The translations under genes were made by a program, and so were the position numbers. From positions 62,001 to 126,000 of the forward strand of contig NZ_JASJOU010000007.1 of the NCBI RefSeq assembly GCF_030068605.1: DNA of 64,000 bases, in the 5' to 3' direction. Positions 19,238 to 28,500 of this stretch are shown here, in pieces. This DNA comes from Xanthocytophaga agilis. GTDB lineage: Bacteria; Bacteroidota; Bacteroidia; Cytophagales; 172606-1. Positions within the stretch are counted from its first letter, which is position 1. Each line of letters opens with the position of its first letter. The notes under the pieces are model-generated. The model had not been told where the DNA came from and did no database searches. It was given only the letters and a program-made list of their open reading frames with translations.

Positions 19238-19783
19238 TTATTGAGTCAATGCTTTTAACTGAAGTCTATACTCGAGGGTATATACCGCTGATAATTCCAA
19301 ACCTGTCCCAGCTCCTGGCACATCAAACATAAAAGCCAATGGACCAGAGCCTGAGTAGTTAAGTCCATTAATCACAGCATTGGCAACATTGGTAACGCCA
19401 TTGTACTGATTCATATTCATTGCCCCTTTCGCCATAGCCTCAAATGCCTTGTATTCATTTTCAGATAAAGGAATTTTTCCGAATCTGTCTTCAAAAGCTA
19501 TATTAAGTCCGGGACCACCGATATCAAGCCCATGTAGATCCACATAAAACTGCGTGTTCAGAACAAGGATAATGGATACGCCTACAGATGCTCCCAATCC
19601 AAGGCCTAACCGTACGCCAGGTGTTGCATAACAATACCACGGCGAACCTGAATTACCGGACTTGAGATCATCTAGTCGTATAATAGACCCATCCAGCGAT
19701 TCAAGGCCTACTACAGCCAACATACCGCCATATTTTAGGACGGAGCCTACCCAGATTTTATAATCAGGAATACTTAAAGCCAT
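19238..19783 (-). CDS. Unknown 181-residue glycine-rich protein between vgrG and tssD
   Basis: I do not recognise a family. It has no signal peptide. The first third has a hydrophobic glycine-rich core (GVRLGLGLGASVGVSIILVL, residues about 52-71) and the middle has NMNQYNGVTNVANAVINGLNYSG. The C-terminus has an alternating hydrophobic pattern (LELSAVYTLEYRLQLKA), suggesting beta strands. It lies 25 bases after vgrG and before a tssD gene, the usual place for a T6SS cargo effector or spike adaptor. The hydrophobic core would also fit a membrane-active protein; this is inference only. Confidence 0.75.
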   Translation of the reverse strand: MALSIPDYKIWVGSVLKYGGMLAVVGLESLDGSIIRLDDLKSGNSGSPWYCYATPGVRLGLGLGASVGVSIILVLNTQFYVDLHGLDIGGPGLNIAFEDRFGKIPLSENEYKAFEAMAKGAMNMNQYNGVTNVANAVINGLNYSGSGPLAFMFDVPGAGTGLELSAVYTLEYRLQLKALTQ

Positions 19784-19808
19784 TGTCAGAGCTGTTTTGT
19801 GTTACGAT

Positions 19809-21638
19809 TTAATTTAGTTTGATAAGTGCGGCTTCTACTTTTACCAAGGCTCCGCCTGATATATCTGTTGTAGCGGAAGAAGATAATTTTAGTTGTGCAC
19901 TGGCACTAACCTCTGCTGTGGTATCTGCCTGTGCTTTTATCTCCATTCCTTTCAACTTTAAAGCTGCTGTTGCTTCCTGCTCTATATTTTGTTTGGCACT
20001 GAGTTTGAAATTCATAGCCTCCAGATTGATTTTCTCATCTGCCTGCATGCTTATATTCTTTGCTTTCAGAGAGATATCTTTCGCTGCTTCCAATACAATA
20101 TCTCCCTGTGTTTGCAACTGAATTTTCCCATCATCTTCAAAGGAGATAATCAATGCTGCTTTATCCTGTTTATCTATATTTGAGATGGTGATTCGCTGTA
20201 TATTAGCATTGGGATCATCTTCGAAATTCAGCATGTTACCTCCTCTGAATAGAATCTGCTTAATCGTATTATCCTTGGTAGTATATTTTTCTCCACTCTT
20301 TTGAGGATACAAGCTGGTAATTACATACGGCATATTAGGGCTGTTGCCCTGATACCCAATTACCACCTGTGCATCTATTTCTGGAATAAAAAGCATCCCT
20401 TTTCCTTCTCCTGTATAGGGATGCCCTACACGTACCCAGGCAGTTTCCTGTTCGGACGACGCCCATAGGAATTGTACTTTTATCCGTCCCATTTCTTCCG
20501 GATCATCATTATCAATTACTTTTGCCAAGTCAGAATGAGCTACAGGGTGTATGATAGTGTGATTGGATGGAGGATACTCAGCCGATTCCGGAATAGCTTT
20601 AAACTGATTCACATAGTTTCCATTGCCATCTACTTCATGGATAATCTCTGTTACTCTGTATTTACCAAAACTCTCTGTAGCCTGTCCATCTTTTTGTGGA
20701 CGCACACTACTCACATCCAGTACAGCTCCTACTGAAAAGTCCGGATATTCACCTGTACCACGAAAATCCACCAGATAATTTGCCTCTACCGCTTTCCGTA
20801 TTTTTACAGTCTGGTCAACAGCCTGCTGGTTATCAAAAGGATGGTACAAAGTCTGCTCACTACTCTGCTCGAATAACCGTGTAGATTCATCCAAGGCAAA
20901 GCTGCTGAACTTGCCCAAACCATCTATCGACTGGTCTGCTGACTTACTCAGATATTGCTCATCTTGCATATAGTCATAGACAGCCATACTAAACTTGGAT
21001 GGCCGCAGCGAAATCGACATATGACAAGTCTGTACCCCATTCACTTCAAATGCAATGGTATCTGAAGATGAATGGTCTCCTATCAGTAGCTCCTTTCCAT
21101 TGTAATACATCCACTCACCCTGCTCGGCTGCCAGGCGACTCAGAAAAGCGTAATTGGTCTCTTTGTACTGAACTGCATATGACAGTTTCTCATTATGCTG
21201 GGTAGCAATCCGACGTTTGATCAGGTTCCGGGGATATTTGCCCAGAATAGACTCTGCAATCTGCCCAAAGGTCTGATCATGAAAGGTTCGTTGCGTCTGG
21301 CAATCTTCCAGCAGAATTGTTGGACTATAGCCTTTCAGCAAAAACACATTGACCAGATCACTTGTATTTTTCAAAGCAATCTCTGTGACGATACCTTTGA
21401 ACGCAAAAGAGAACGATCCCTTTTCCAGTACGGGTTCAAAAGAAAAGGCAATTGCCTTACCACACACATCCTGATGCGCCTGATGAAAGAACATCTCCTT
21501 AGGATCTTCTAATTCTTCAAAAGGCACTTCCAATTCAAATGAATGATGGGTAAACAAACTCTGTTCAATGCGCAACCGGGTATAGTGCGTTATCTTTTTT
21601 CCAGTCTCCAGTTCGATAGTTGCTTTTACCTGTTGCAT
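19809..21638 (-). CDS. vgrG: TssI (VgrG) spike protein
   Basis: Trimeric spike at the tip of the T6SS tube, related to phage gp27/gp5. The 609-residue protein has an N-terminal gp27-like region (QVKATIELETGKKITHYTRLRIEQSLFTH...), a gp5-like OB-fold around residues 370-440 with DDPEEMGRIKVQFLWASSEQETAWVRVG and GKGMLFIPEIDAQVVIGYQGNSP, and a C-terminal needle made of short Ala/Lys/Glu repeats (for example ISLKAKNISMQADEKINLEA). There is no extra C-terminal effector domain, so cargo must be carried by separate proteins or the PAAR protein. Confidence 0.93.
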   Translation of the reverse strand: MQQVKATIELETGKKITHYTRLRIEQSLFTHHSFELEVPFEELEDPKEMFFHQAHQDVCGKAIAFSFEPVLEKGSFSFAFKGIVTEIALKNTSDLVNVFLLKGYSPTILLEDCQTQRTFHDQTFGQIAESILGKYPRNLIKRRIATQHNEKLSYAVQYKETNYAFLSRLAAEQGEWMYYNGKELLIGDHSSSDTIAFEVNGVQTCHMSISLRPSKFSMAVYDYMQDEQYLSKSADQSIDGLGKFSSFALDESTRLFEQSSEQTLYHPFDNQQAVDQTVKIRKAVEANYLVDFRGTGEYPDFSVGAVLDVSSVRPQKDGQATESFGKYRVTEIIHEVDGNGNYVNQFKAIPESAEYPPSNHTIIHPVAHSDLAKVIDNDDPEEMGRIKVQFLWASSEQETAWVRVGHPYTGEGKGMLFIPEIDAQVVIGYQGNSPNMPYVITSLYPQKSGEKYTTKDNTIKQILFRGGNMLNFEDDPNANIQRITISNIDKQDKAALIISFEDDGKIQLQTQGDIVLEAAKDISLKAKNISMQADEKINLEAMNFKLSAKQNIEQEATAALKLKGMEIKAQADTTAEVSASAQLKLSSSATTDISGGALVKVEAALIKLN

Positions 21639-21652
21639 TGTTTGTTTAAAGA

Positions 21653-22159
21653 TTAGTTTGTGTGCTCCACACCATCTATTTTTATCTTCTCAGCAGAAAT
21701 ACGTAACAGCATACAGTAACTTCTGCCGGTTCTTTGCTGACAGCCTAGTAAGTCCCGAAATGAATTTTTCAGACTCTCTCCATCTTTTGTTTCATCAGGC
21801 CCAATGTCTGTGTTGATTAATTCTGTCTCAAGCAGTAATGAAGAGGAACTCTCATTATCCAGGGTAAAGCTTTCAATTAACGTCATCAGATATGCTCCTT
21901 CAAAAGCCACTTCCTTAAAAACTGTATCTACCTGATCTGTTCGGTAAAATAGTATTTGTCCGTCCTGTTTTTTGGTTGGATCAGCCATCCATGATCCCAA
22001 AGCTCCATCAGCCGTTCCATCCAGCATAATTCGTATCCGACCAGAATGCACTCCTGATGAAGGTCGTCCCCGCTGATCATATTTCTGACTAAGTGGCACA
22101 TGACATTGAATCACCTCATAAGTATTGCCAGCTACTTTAAATTCACCTTTAAAAGACAT
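21653..22159 (-). CDS. tssD: TssD (Hcp) paralogue 2, with an internal insertion
   Basis: The N-terminal part (SFKGEFKVAGNTYEVIQCHVPL, QRGRPSSGVHSGRI, GSWMADPTKKQDGQILFYR, FEGAYLMTLIESFTL) and the ending (LLRISAEKIKIDGVEHTN) match TssD. Between them, about residues 110-150, is an extra stretch (NTDIGPDETKDGESLKN...CQQRTGRSYC) not present in the 128-residue copy, which makes this protein 168 residues. The insertion lies before the last strand. It could be a ring-decorating loop, a cargo-binding element, or a specialised cap ring. Spacing to vgrG is 14 bases. Confidence 0.85.
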   Translation of the reverse strand: MSFKGEFKVAGNTYEVIQCHVPLSQKYDQRGRPSSGVHSGRIRIMLDGTADGALGSWMADPTKKQDGQILFYRTDQVDTVFKEVAFEGAYLMTLIESFTLDNESSSSLLLETELINTDIGPDETKDGESLKNSFRDLLGCQQRTGRSYCMLLRISAEKIKIDGVEHTN

Positions 22160-22192
22160 AAAAACAGGAAATAGATTGTTGTCAATACCTAC

Positions 22193-22564
22193 TTAGACTA
22201 TCAGAGTCGCTTCACCTATAGAGATCTGTTCTCCAACAATCTGAAGAGAACACTTCATAAAGGAGACGTCTGTATAGAAGTTGTCAATCATGTTTACACA
22301 GTATGCTTTCTGAAAAGAAATCACCTTGAGTTTAGCATCTTCATCCGTTTTATATATTTCTATTTCTCCATCTTTCTGCAAATGAGGATTTACCATCCAC
22401 TCGGTTATTTTGGTATCATCCATTGAGTCCATCACAACAAATATGATCCAGAGTGGTTTGGATGCAGGCTGCCCCTTGACATTGGCTTTACGATGGACGG
22501 TCACATGGCATGCTGTGAGTTCATACTGTTCTCCATCGAAAAGAAGATAGGCTTTGAATGACAT
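22193..22564 (-). CDS. tssD: TssD (Hcp) paralogue 1, divergent
   Basis: A divergent tube-protein paralogue. I chose the ATG at 22564 (123 residues, MSFKAYLLFDGEQYELTACHV) because the preceding 20 codons of the longer frame have no similarity to the other copies. It keeps VKGQPASKP, ITEWMVNPHLQKDGEIEIYK and FQKAYCVNMIDNF, and ends with VGEQISIGEATLIV. It differs strongly from the other two copies, so it may be a special ring (for example at the spike or baseplate end) rather than bulk tube. It lies between tssC and the second tssD. Confidence 0.8.
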   Translation of the reverse strand: MSFKAYLLFDGEQYELTACHVTVHRKANVKGQPASKPLWIIFVVMDSMDDTKITEWMVNPHLQKDGEIEIYKTDEDAKLKVISFQKAYCVNMIDNFYTDVSFMKCSLQIVGEQISIGEATLIV

Positions 22565-22677
22565 AAAGATTGAAATCTGATTTATGTAAACTATCGGCAA
22601 TATGTTTTCAGATGGGAACCACAAGGCCGTTTGGATCTGGCATTCCCATTTTACTATCTGTCTATAAAATATCCTGA

Positions 22678-24048
22678 TTATTGTTGCTGATAGTCAGCCT
22701 TCCAGTCAGCAGAATCCGGATCATCTCCTTTTTGACCATCCAGTTTGATTACAAACGTCTTGGCAGGAAAATAAGGAACCATATGAATGTCCAGATAAAT
22801 ACGGTCTTTCTTCTGAGGGTCCTGTTCAAACCGAAGCACCTTAAATTTTTCGATCAGTTTACCAGGCCCTGTTACACTATCCAAGAAGCGGGTAATCTGC
22901 TTCTGAATATCCATCCGGGTATTGACATTGAAGTTTTCAAAAGCTCTGCGATTCAGAAAATCAATCAGTACTTTGGTGATGTAATCAAATACTCGCACTA
23001 CCGAGTAAGTCTGCAAACCAATATTATCCCCACTGAAAAGAGTCTTGGCAGCAAATGGCATTACCTTTCCGTATTCCGCCACCATGGGAATTAGTCCTAA
23101 CTTTTCAATTTCACTGATTTCACTTTTCTTCAATTGGAATCGTACTCCATCTACTTCAAACAATGACCCATGCTTGCGCCCAGCAGTCACCTGTGACATC
23201 AGTGTGCTGTATATCCGACCTGCCAGTGCTGTTGATGGAGGCACATATAAGTCCTCTTCTTCTTGTACTTCCTGGTATCTTCCTCTTCCCACCAACCAGT
23301 TACAGGTCATAACCACATTCGACAGATACGCATCTCCTCCTGTAAGCTGAGCTGAGTCAAACAGATCTATCACATCTTCCGGAGCATCGAGGTGCTCAAA
23401 GTCTGTCACCAGCATAACTTTATTCTTATTGGCAATACGAGCCCATTTATCTACTACTTTTTTAGATCCCAGATATCCTGGTAATACCAGCAGTGAATAG
23501 TTATCCCGCAGGTCCAGCCGATCATAGTTTTTCTCAATCTCCTCTGTAATCGCATCAATGAAGGTAGTGTTTTCCAGATTGGTGACTTGCTCCATGTCAG
23601 CGTTCATGATCGACACATTCTTTAACTTGTCCTGATCCGCATTCTTAAAGAAATTAGCCACCGAACGATAAGACCGTTCCAAGTCTCGAACGGATGCAAA
23701 CGCATTACTTAGATTTTGGGTGAGTAACTGAGTAGCGGTTTCAGATTTTTCGGTTGCTTTTTCGATAAGTTCGGGCACAGTCTCAGCACTGCTAATCAGA
23801 TCAGAAAGCAGCCTCAGTCTTTTCTTTAATGCTTCTCTTTCTGCCTTTTTAGACTCATCCGTTAAAAAGATGCGTTTACGGGCTTTCTTCTCAGGATTCA
23901 GGTTTTGTAATCCATCAATAGTAGTTTCCAGAATACCAAAGCCACCGTATTTAGCTAATTTCTGTCCTGCCTGTTCCAGTGAAATAGCAGGCAACTGTTC
24001 CTTTACAGCCAATTGTCCTGCCTGAAGATTTTCTTTTGCCTCAGCCAT
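22678..24048 (-). CDS. tssC: TssC, large T6SS sheath subunit
   Basis: Large subunit of the contractile sheath. The 456-residue protein has the TssC pattern: a helical N-terminal region, the core with DRLDLRDNYSLLVLPGYLGSKKVVDKWARIANKNKVMLVTDF (about residues 190-235), RYQEVQEEEDLYVPPSTALAGRIYS, GKVMPFAAKTLFSGDNIGLQTYSVVRVFDYI and the C-terminal segment NFNVNTRMDIQKQITRFLDSVTGPGKLIEKF. It lies 67 bases after tssB, as in nearly all T6SS loci. Confidence 0.92.
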   Translation of the reverse strand: MAEAKENLQAGQLAVKEQLPAISLEQAGQKLAKYGGFGILETTIDGLQNLNPEKKARKRIFLTDESKKAEREALKKRLRLLSDLISSAETVPELIEKATEKSETATQLLTQNLSNAFASVRDLERSYRSVANFFKNADQDKLKNVSIMNADMEQVTNLENTTFIDAITEEIEKNYDRLDLRDNYSLLVLPGYLGSKKVVDKWARIANKNKVMLVTDFEHLDAPEDVIDLFDSAQLTGGDAYLSNVVMTCNWLVGRGRYQEVQEEEDLYVPPSTALAGRIYSTLMSQVTAGRKHGSLFEVDGVRFQLKKSEISEIEKLGLIPMVAEYGKVMPFAAKTLFSGDNIGLQTYSVVRVFDYITKVLIDFLNRRAFENFNVNTRMDIQKQITRFLDSVTGPGKLIEKFKVLRFEQDPQKKDRIYLDIHMVPYFPAKTFVIKLDGQKGDDPDSADWKADYQQQ

Positions 24049-24115
24049 AGTGATTTGTAGTTAATGAGAGTTAGATTGCTGACTGGTAAATCATTTTAAG
24101 TGAGAAAGTAAGGGG

Positions 24116-24562
24116 CTATTCTCCTTCTTCCAGTTCTTTGATGGCTTGCTGAAGAGCAGCAAGGTAAGCTGCCTTTGCTTCTGGATTTTCCAGCAAAGTC
24201 TTCAGAATTTTATTGGATTTGAGCTGTCGAACATATTTCTGGAAATCTTCAAACTGTAGATTCAGATTTTGCAGAAATTCACTCTGACTGAGTAGACCTT
24301 GTTTGCCAAAGTCAGCTACACTTCGGAATCGGAGTGTCTCCGTAAATGTACTTCCTTGTTCATCTGTAAATTCAACTTCTTTCTCAGGTTGAAAATGCTC
24401 AAATACATCTGTAACATTTTTCAGATCATATACAATCTCCGGTTGGATCGGAGGCTCATCGGTAAGTTTCTCAACAAGCAGTGTCCGGTTTTGCGGAATA
24501 TCGGTAATACCTTCACTTACATTAATTTTGCGTTCCTGTCCGCCAATGCCATAGTCAAACAT
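24116..24562 (-). CDS. tssB: TssB, small T6SS sheath subunit
   Basis: Small sheath subunit that intertwines with TssC. The 148-residue protein starts MFDYGIGGQERKINVSEGITDIPQNRTLLVEKL and includes the typical PEIVYDLKNVTDVFEHFQPEKEVEF and FRSVADFGKQGLLSQSEFLQNLNLQ segments. It is slightly shorter than proteobacterial TssB (about 165) but has the expected start and end. It sits between the PAAR gene and tssC. Confidence 0.9.
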   Translation of the reverse strand: MFDYGIGGQERKINVSEGITDIPQNRTLLVEKLTDEPPIQPEIVYDLKNVTDVFEHFQPEKEVEFTDEQGSTFTETLRFRSVADFGKQGLLSQSEFLQNLNLQFEDFQKYVRQLKSNKILKTLLENPEAKAAYLAALQQAIKELEEGE

Positions 24563-24598
24563 GATTGTAAGGGTTAGAGAGTAAAAGAATATATTGTT

Positions 24599-24892
24599 TT
24601 ATCCACCTATCAGAACTGTAGGGCAGCCCAGCACAATCAGGCCGCCATGTGCGGTCATGTCACCCATCCGGGCTGCGGGCTTTCCACCTATCAAAACTGT
24701 AGCAGATCCAAGTATAATACTATCGGGAGGGCCCACACAAGTACACATATCTCCCATTACAGCAGCGGGCATACTACCAATTAAAACAGTAGGCATTCCC
24801 GGACCCATTACAGGTCCTCCTACGTGTGGCACCAGCACCGTTATCATCGGGCAGGTATGCATATCACCAATGCGAGCGGCAGGCTTCGACAT
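24599..24892 (-). CDS. PAAR-repeat spike tip protein
   Basis: Sharpens the VgrG trimer at the tip of the T6SS. The 97-residue product is made of short glycine-rich repeats with PAARIGDMHTC, MPAAVMGDMCTC and KPAARMGDMTAHGG, and with TVLIGG/S closing each repeat. His and Cys residues near the turns fit the zinc site of the PAAR cone. There is no extension that could be an effector domain. It is the first gene of the T6SS operon; the long regulatory intergenic region lies upstream. Confidence 0.93.
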   Translation of the reverse strand: MSKPAARIGDMHTCPMITVLVPHVGGPVMGPGMPTVLIGSMPAAVMGDMCTCVGPPDSIILGSATVLIGGKPAARMGDMTAHGGLIVLGCPTVLIGG

Positions 24893-24940
24893 AATTATAA
24901 TTAGCTGGTTGTAAACAATTTCTGGTTTATATACTTTAGT

Positions 24941-24983
24941 AAGTGTGTATTTTGGCTATGTAACTAACCCTTTATACACACTT
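24941..24983. promoter_or_regulatory. Inverted repeat in the T6SS control region
   Basis: AAGTGTGTAT (24941-24950) and ATACACACTT (24974-24983) are perfect 10-bp reverse complements with a 23-base spacer. The right arm overlaps the first copy of the ACCCTTTATACACA repeat. It starts 49 bases upstream of the PAAR start codon, a natural operator position. Confidence 0.45.
24966..24980. repeat. Motif AACCCTTTATACACA, copy 1
   Basis: Exact 15-base match to copy 2 at 25410-25424, and near match to copy 3. It lies on the T6SS side of the intergenic region. Confidence 0.6.
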
Positions 24984-25095
24984 TATTTTCAGGATTCTTT
25001 TTTTCTTTTTCTTGTGACATATCCTGAAAAAATATACCCTCATCCTATCATTCTGGAAGTATCATTCTCTATTCCTGTCCTGTAAGGTCCTTCTC

Positions 25096-25249
25096 CCTTC
25101 GATGTCCTTCAGAAAGGATTCTCTCCCTCCCGGTCCTCCTGAAAGGATCTCGTGACAAGACCGGCGGCCTTTACTTTTGGAATTATTTTCTCTCAGAAAG
25201 TAAACACAACTCTATTTGTCACAGGATTCTTTCAGAAGGACAACGAAGG
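25096..25249. repeat. Imperfect 27-bp inverted repeat flanking about 100 bp
   Basis: The arm at 25096-25122 matches the reverse complement of 25223-25249 at 23 of 27 positions. The core reads TGTCCTTCAGAAAGGAT. Further similar pieces (GTCCTCCTGAAAGGATC near 25133-25149 and GATCCTTTCAGGG near 25281-25293) lie within the region. Between the arms, TTTACTTT (25170-25177) pairs with AAAGTAAA (25197-25204). This looks like a small dispersed palindromic intergenic element, not a gene. Confidence 0.55.
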
Positions 25250-25409
25250 AATGAACTTTCTAAGAAGATAGAGAGTGAGTGATCCTTTCAGGGAACAGGA
25301 AGATATTTTTCTTTATTTCCGGACCTCTAGAAAACTCCTCTAATCTGATCGCTGATTTTTCATCCTTTTTGTATGTACTAAGTACGGGATTGCAGAGAAG
25401 GTCTTCAAT

Positions 25410-25424
25410 AACCCTTTATACACA
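25410..25424. repeat. Motif AACCCTTTATACACA, copy 2
   Basis: Identical over 15 bases to copy 1, in the same orientation, 444 bases away and 166 bases before the sensor kinase start. Confidence 0.6.
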
Positions 25425-25482
25425 TAATTTGACCTGCTTAATGGGGAAAAGAGGAATTATAAGAGGATAAGTAAACATATAT

Positions 25483-25497
25483 ACCCTTTTATACACA
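25483..25497. repeat. Motif ACCCTTTTATACACA, copy 3
   Basis: Same motif with one additional T, 93 bases before the sensor kinase start. Copies 2 and 3 are about 73 bases apart (near seven helical turns), which suits binding by the same protein on one DNA face. Confidence 0.55.
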
Positions 25498-25589
25498 AGT
25501 CAGATAGGCGGAACATATAAAATCAGGCATTTATTTACTATTTTCGTATAAGCAGTTGTACCACTCAGATACAACTTACAAACTCCTTA

Positions 25590-28500
25590 ATGACAAATAC
25601 ATTTTATTATAAAGGCTGGCTATTATTTGTATTCCTCAGTTCGTTGGTTCATGCGCAGCTACCATCTGTCTCATTTGAAACTATTACTATTCAGGACGGA
25701 CTGCCCAGTAATACAACCTATTTTGCCACCCAAGACAAACAGGGATTTATGTGGTTTGGTACCCGCACATGCCCTACCCGATACGATGGATCTACTTTCC
25801 GGTCTTTCCTCACACCGGAAACCAATCTTGTCACAGGCATAGCAGCTGACTCTCAGAATACGATCTGGATTTCCAGTGACCGAAATGGAATCTGCCAGAT
25901 CAAATCCAACTCTATGAACATGCAATCCTTGTATAAGCCAGGTCATACACCTTCAGGGCCACAATCAGGATCTTTCTTTATTGATTCATATGGTAAAGGA
26001 TGGTATAGTGATATGCAAGGGATAAATCAGATGGATTTGACTACTCATAAAACCAAGTATTATCCTTTGCGCCAGACAAATTATGTATGGATAAAAGCAT
26101 CGTTTCTTGAAGACAGCCAGCATACACTATGGGCAATCTGTACAGATAACGGTTTATTCAGATATGATCGTAACAAAGATACATTTGTCTGCGTCCTGGG
26201 TGCGGATAGCAAAGTACCTGGAAGAAGTGATCCGATTGTTTTTACCAAAGGATGTGTGGATTCTAAAGGTATGCTGTGGTTAGGGTCAGAGAATCGCGGT
26301 CTCATTCAGTATAATCCTCACACAAATACCTATCAGACATTTCAGGATATGAACAGACCTTTGGCCATTACCTGTGTCCGAGAAGGGTTTGATGAGAATA
26401 ATCAAAGAATTTTGTGGGTTGGTACCCATGAAAGACTATGGGTATATCGCCCTGAACAACAAAAATTCTATGACTTTACTAATCTGTTTCCAGATGCCTA
26501 TAATGTCTATTATATTTTTCGGGAAAAAACCAATGGCATTGTATGGGTCTGCACATCAGAAGGCATTTTGAAATACCATCCACAAAGTAACCTTATTCAT
26601 AAAGTTCAGCTACCTGTCAATCTCCTTCAATTTTCAGTAACAGTTAATGTCATTACACCAGACCAACGTGACTCTACTGGTCAAAGCTTCTGGTTGGGGC
26701 TATCTCGTCAGGGCTTACTGCATTGGAACCGAAAAAGTGGACAGTTTAAACACATACACTTCCCACAGAATCTGCATCAGGCGGAGATTACCTGGATTGA
26801 CCAGCGACCAGATGGTATACTTTGGATTGGAGTGAACCGATGGGATTATAAACGGGGAGGACTATTTGTATATGATCCTGGCTCAGATAGATTTCTGGAT
26901 ACACCGCTAGCACGTTCAACCATTCCGTTTTATTCTGTGTCCTTCTTTATGTATGGATTCTTTGACAAATCGCAACGTCTCTGGATCGGCAACTCAGATG
27001 AAGGTATTCATGTATTAGATACAAAGACAACCAGGGATGTAACTCCCTGGAGCAAAGTAGCCCAGCAACAGTTTCAACACAATAGTAATCTGATTAATGA
27101 TCTATATCAGGATAGGCAAGGACGTGTGTGGCTTGCAACCTATCAGGGACTATACCTTGCAGATGAAAAACAAAAACGATTTGTAAGTTTGGATTCTATC
27201 GCGATCAAAAATAATCCCGGTTTTGATCAGACTGTTAATTCCATCTATGAGGATCATCAGGGACATATATGGGCTGCCCGCTGGGGTAGTATTACAGAAA
27301 CTGATTCCAAAGGCAACCTACTTACCCTACTTACCAGCAAAGATGGACTATATGACAGAGAGAACAACGGAATTGCAGAAGACACTTTAGGCAATATCTG
27401 GATTGGTAACTTTGAAGGATTACATTGTTATAATCCTTTCACTAAACGAATTATCCGCTTCACTATCAATGACGGGCTCTCACAAAACAATACACTGCGA
27501 CGTGTCTTTACCACACCCAATAAAAAGGAACTCCTGATTGGACAAAAAAATGGATTTGACATTGTAAATGTCTCCAATCTGATGAAAAAGCCTGTATTAC
27601 CTACATTGGCAATCAGCAGTTTTCAGGTACATGATAAGGTTTTACAGACAGATTTCACTCAGCCTATCAAACTCGAAAGACATGACAATGCCTTTACTGT
27701 CAACTTTGTTGCCTTAAATTACACCAAGCTACAAAACAACCAGTATGCTTATTTACTGGAAGGCTTTGAAGAAAAATGGCATCAAAGTGGTTCGGCACAT
27801 GTGGCTTATTATACGAATCTAGATCCTGGTTCCTATACACTGCGCCTGAAAGCAGGTGATGCCTTTGGGAACTGGAACCCTCATATTACCAGCATACATA
27901 TCACGATTTTACCCGCTTTTTACGAAACCTGGTGGTTCCGTATTATGATGGCAGTAGCTATCCTCACACTTCTATATGCACTTTATCATTACAGGGTACA
28001 ACAGATTTTGCAATTGCAACATGTCAGAAACAGGATTTCTGCCGATCTGCATGATGAAATTGGCTCGTCATTAAGTGGTATTAGCATTATGGGAATGATG
28101 GTAAAACAGAACCTTCAAAACCCTGCTGTGTCTTCTCCGTTTCTGGACAAAATGATGGAAGAGGTACATCGTATCAGCAGTTCCATGGATGATATTGTCT
28201 GGAGCATAAATCCTCACAATGATGAACTGTCCATACTTGTATCACGAATGGTCCGATATGCGTCAGAATTACTGGAAGCGCGGAATATAAACTATCATAT
28301 TCAGGTTCCTGATTCAATCGAAAACCTGAAACTTGAAATGGAGAAACGACGGGACTTTTATCTCATATTCAAAGAAGCGATAAATAACCTGGTTAAGTAT
28401 GCCCATTGCAGTCATGCCCGAATAACCATTACAGTCAACCATCATCAGCTACAAATGCTTATAGAAGATAATGGGATAGGATTTGACCCTGCTAGCCATC

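Noticed and set aside
7213-24892. Extracellular contractile injection system or phage-tail-like particle instead of T6SS
   Set aside because: The presence of TssB/C, TssK, TssF/G, TssN, TssO and ClpV-type ATPase, together with several Hcp proteins, fits T6SSiii; no tape-measure or lysis genes were seen.
24594-24914. Plus-strand frame opposite the PAAR gene with repeated residues
   Set aside because: It is the mirror of the PAAR repeats; the minus-strand protein has clear PAAR motifs.
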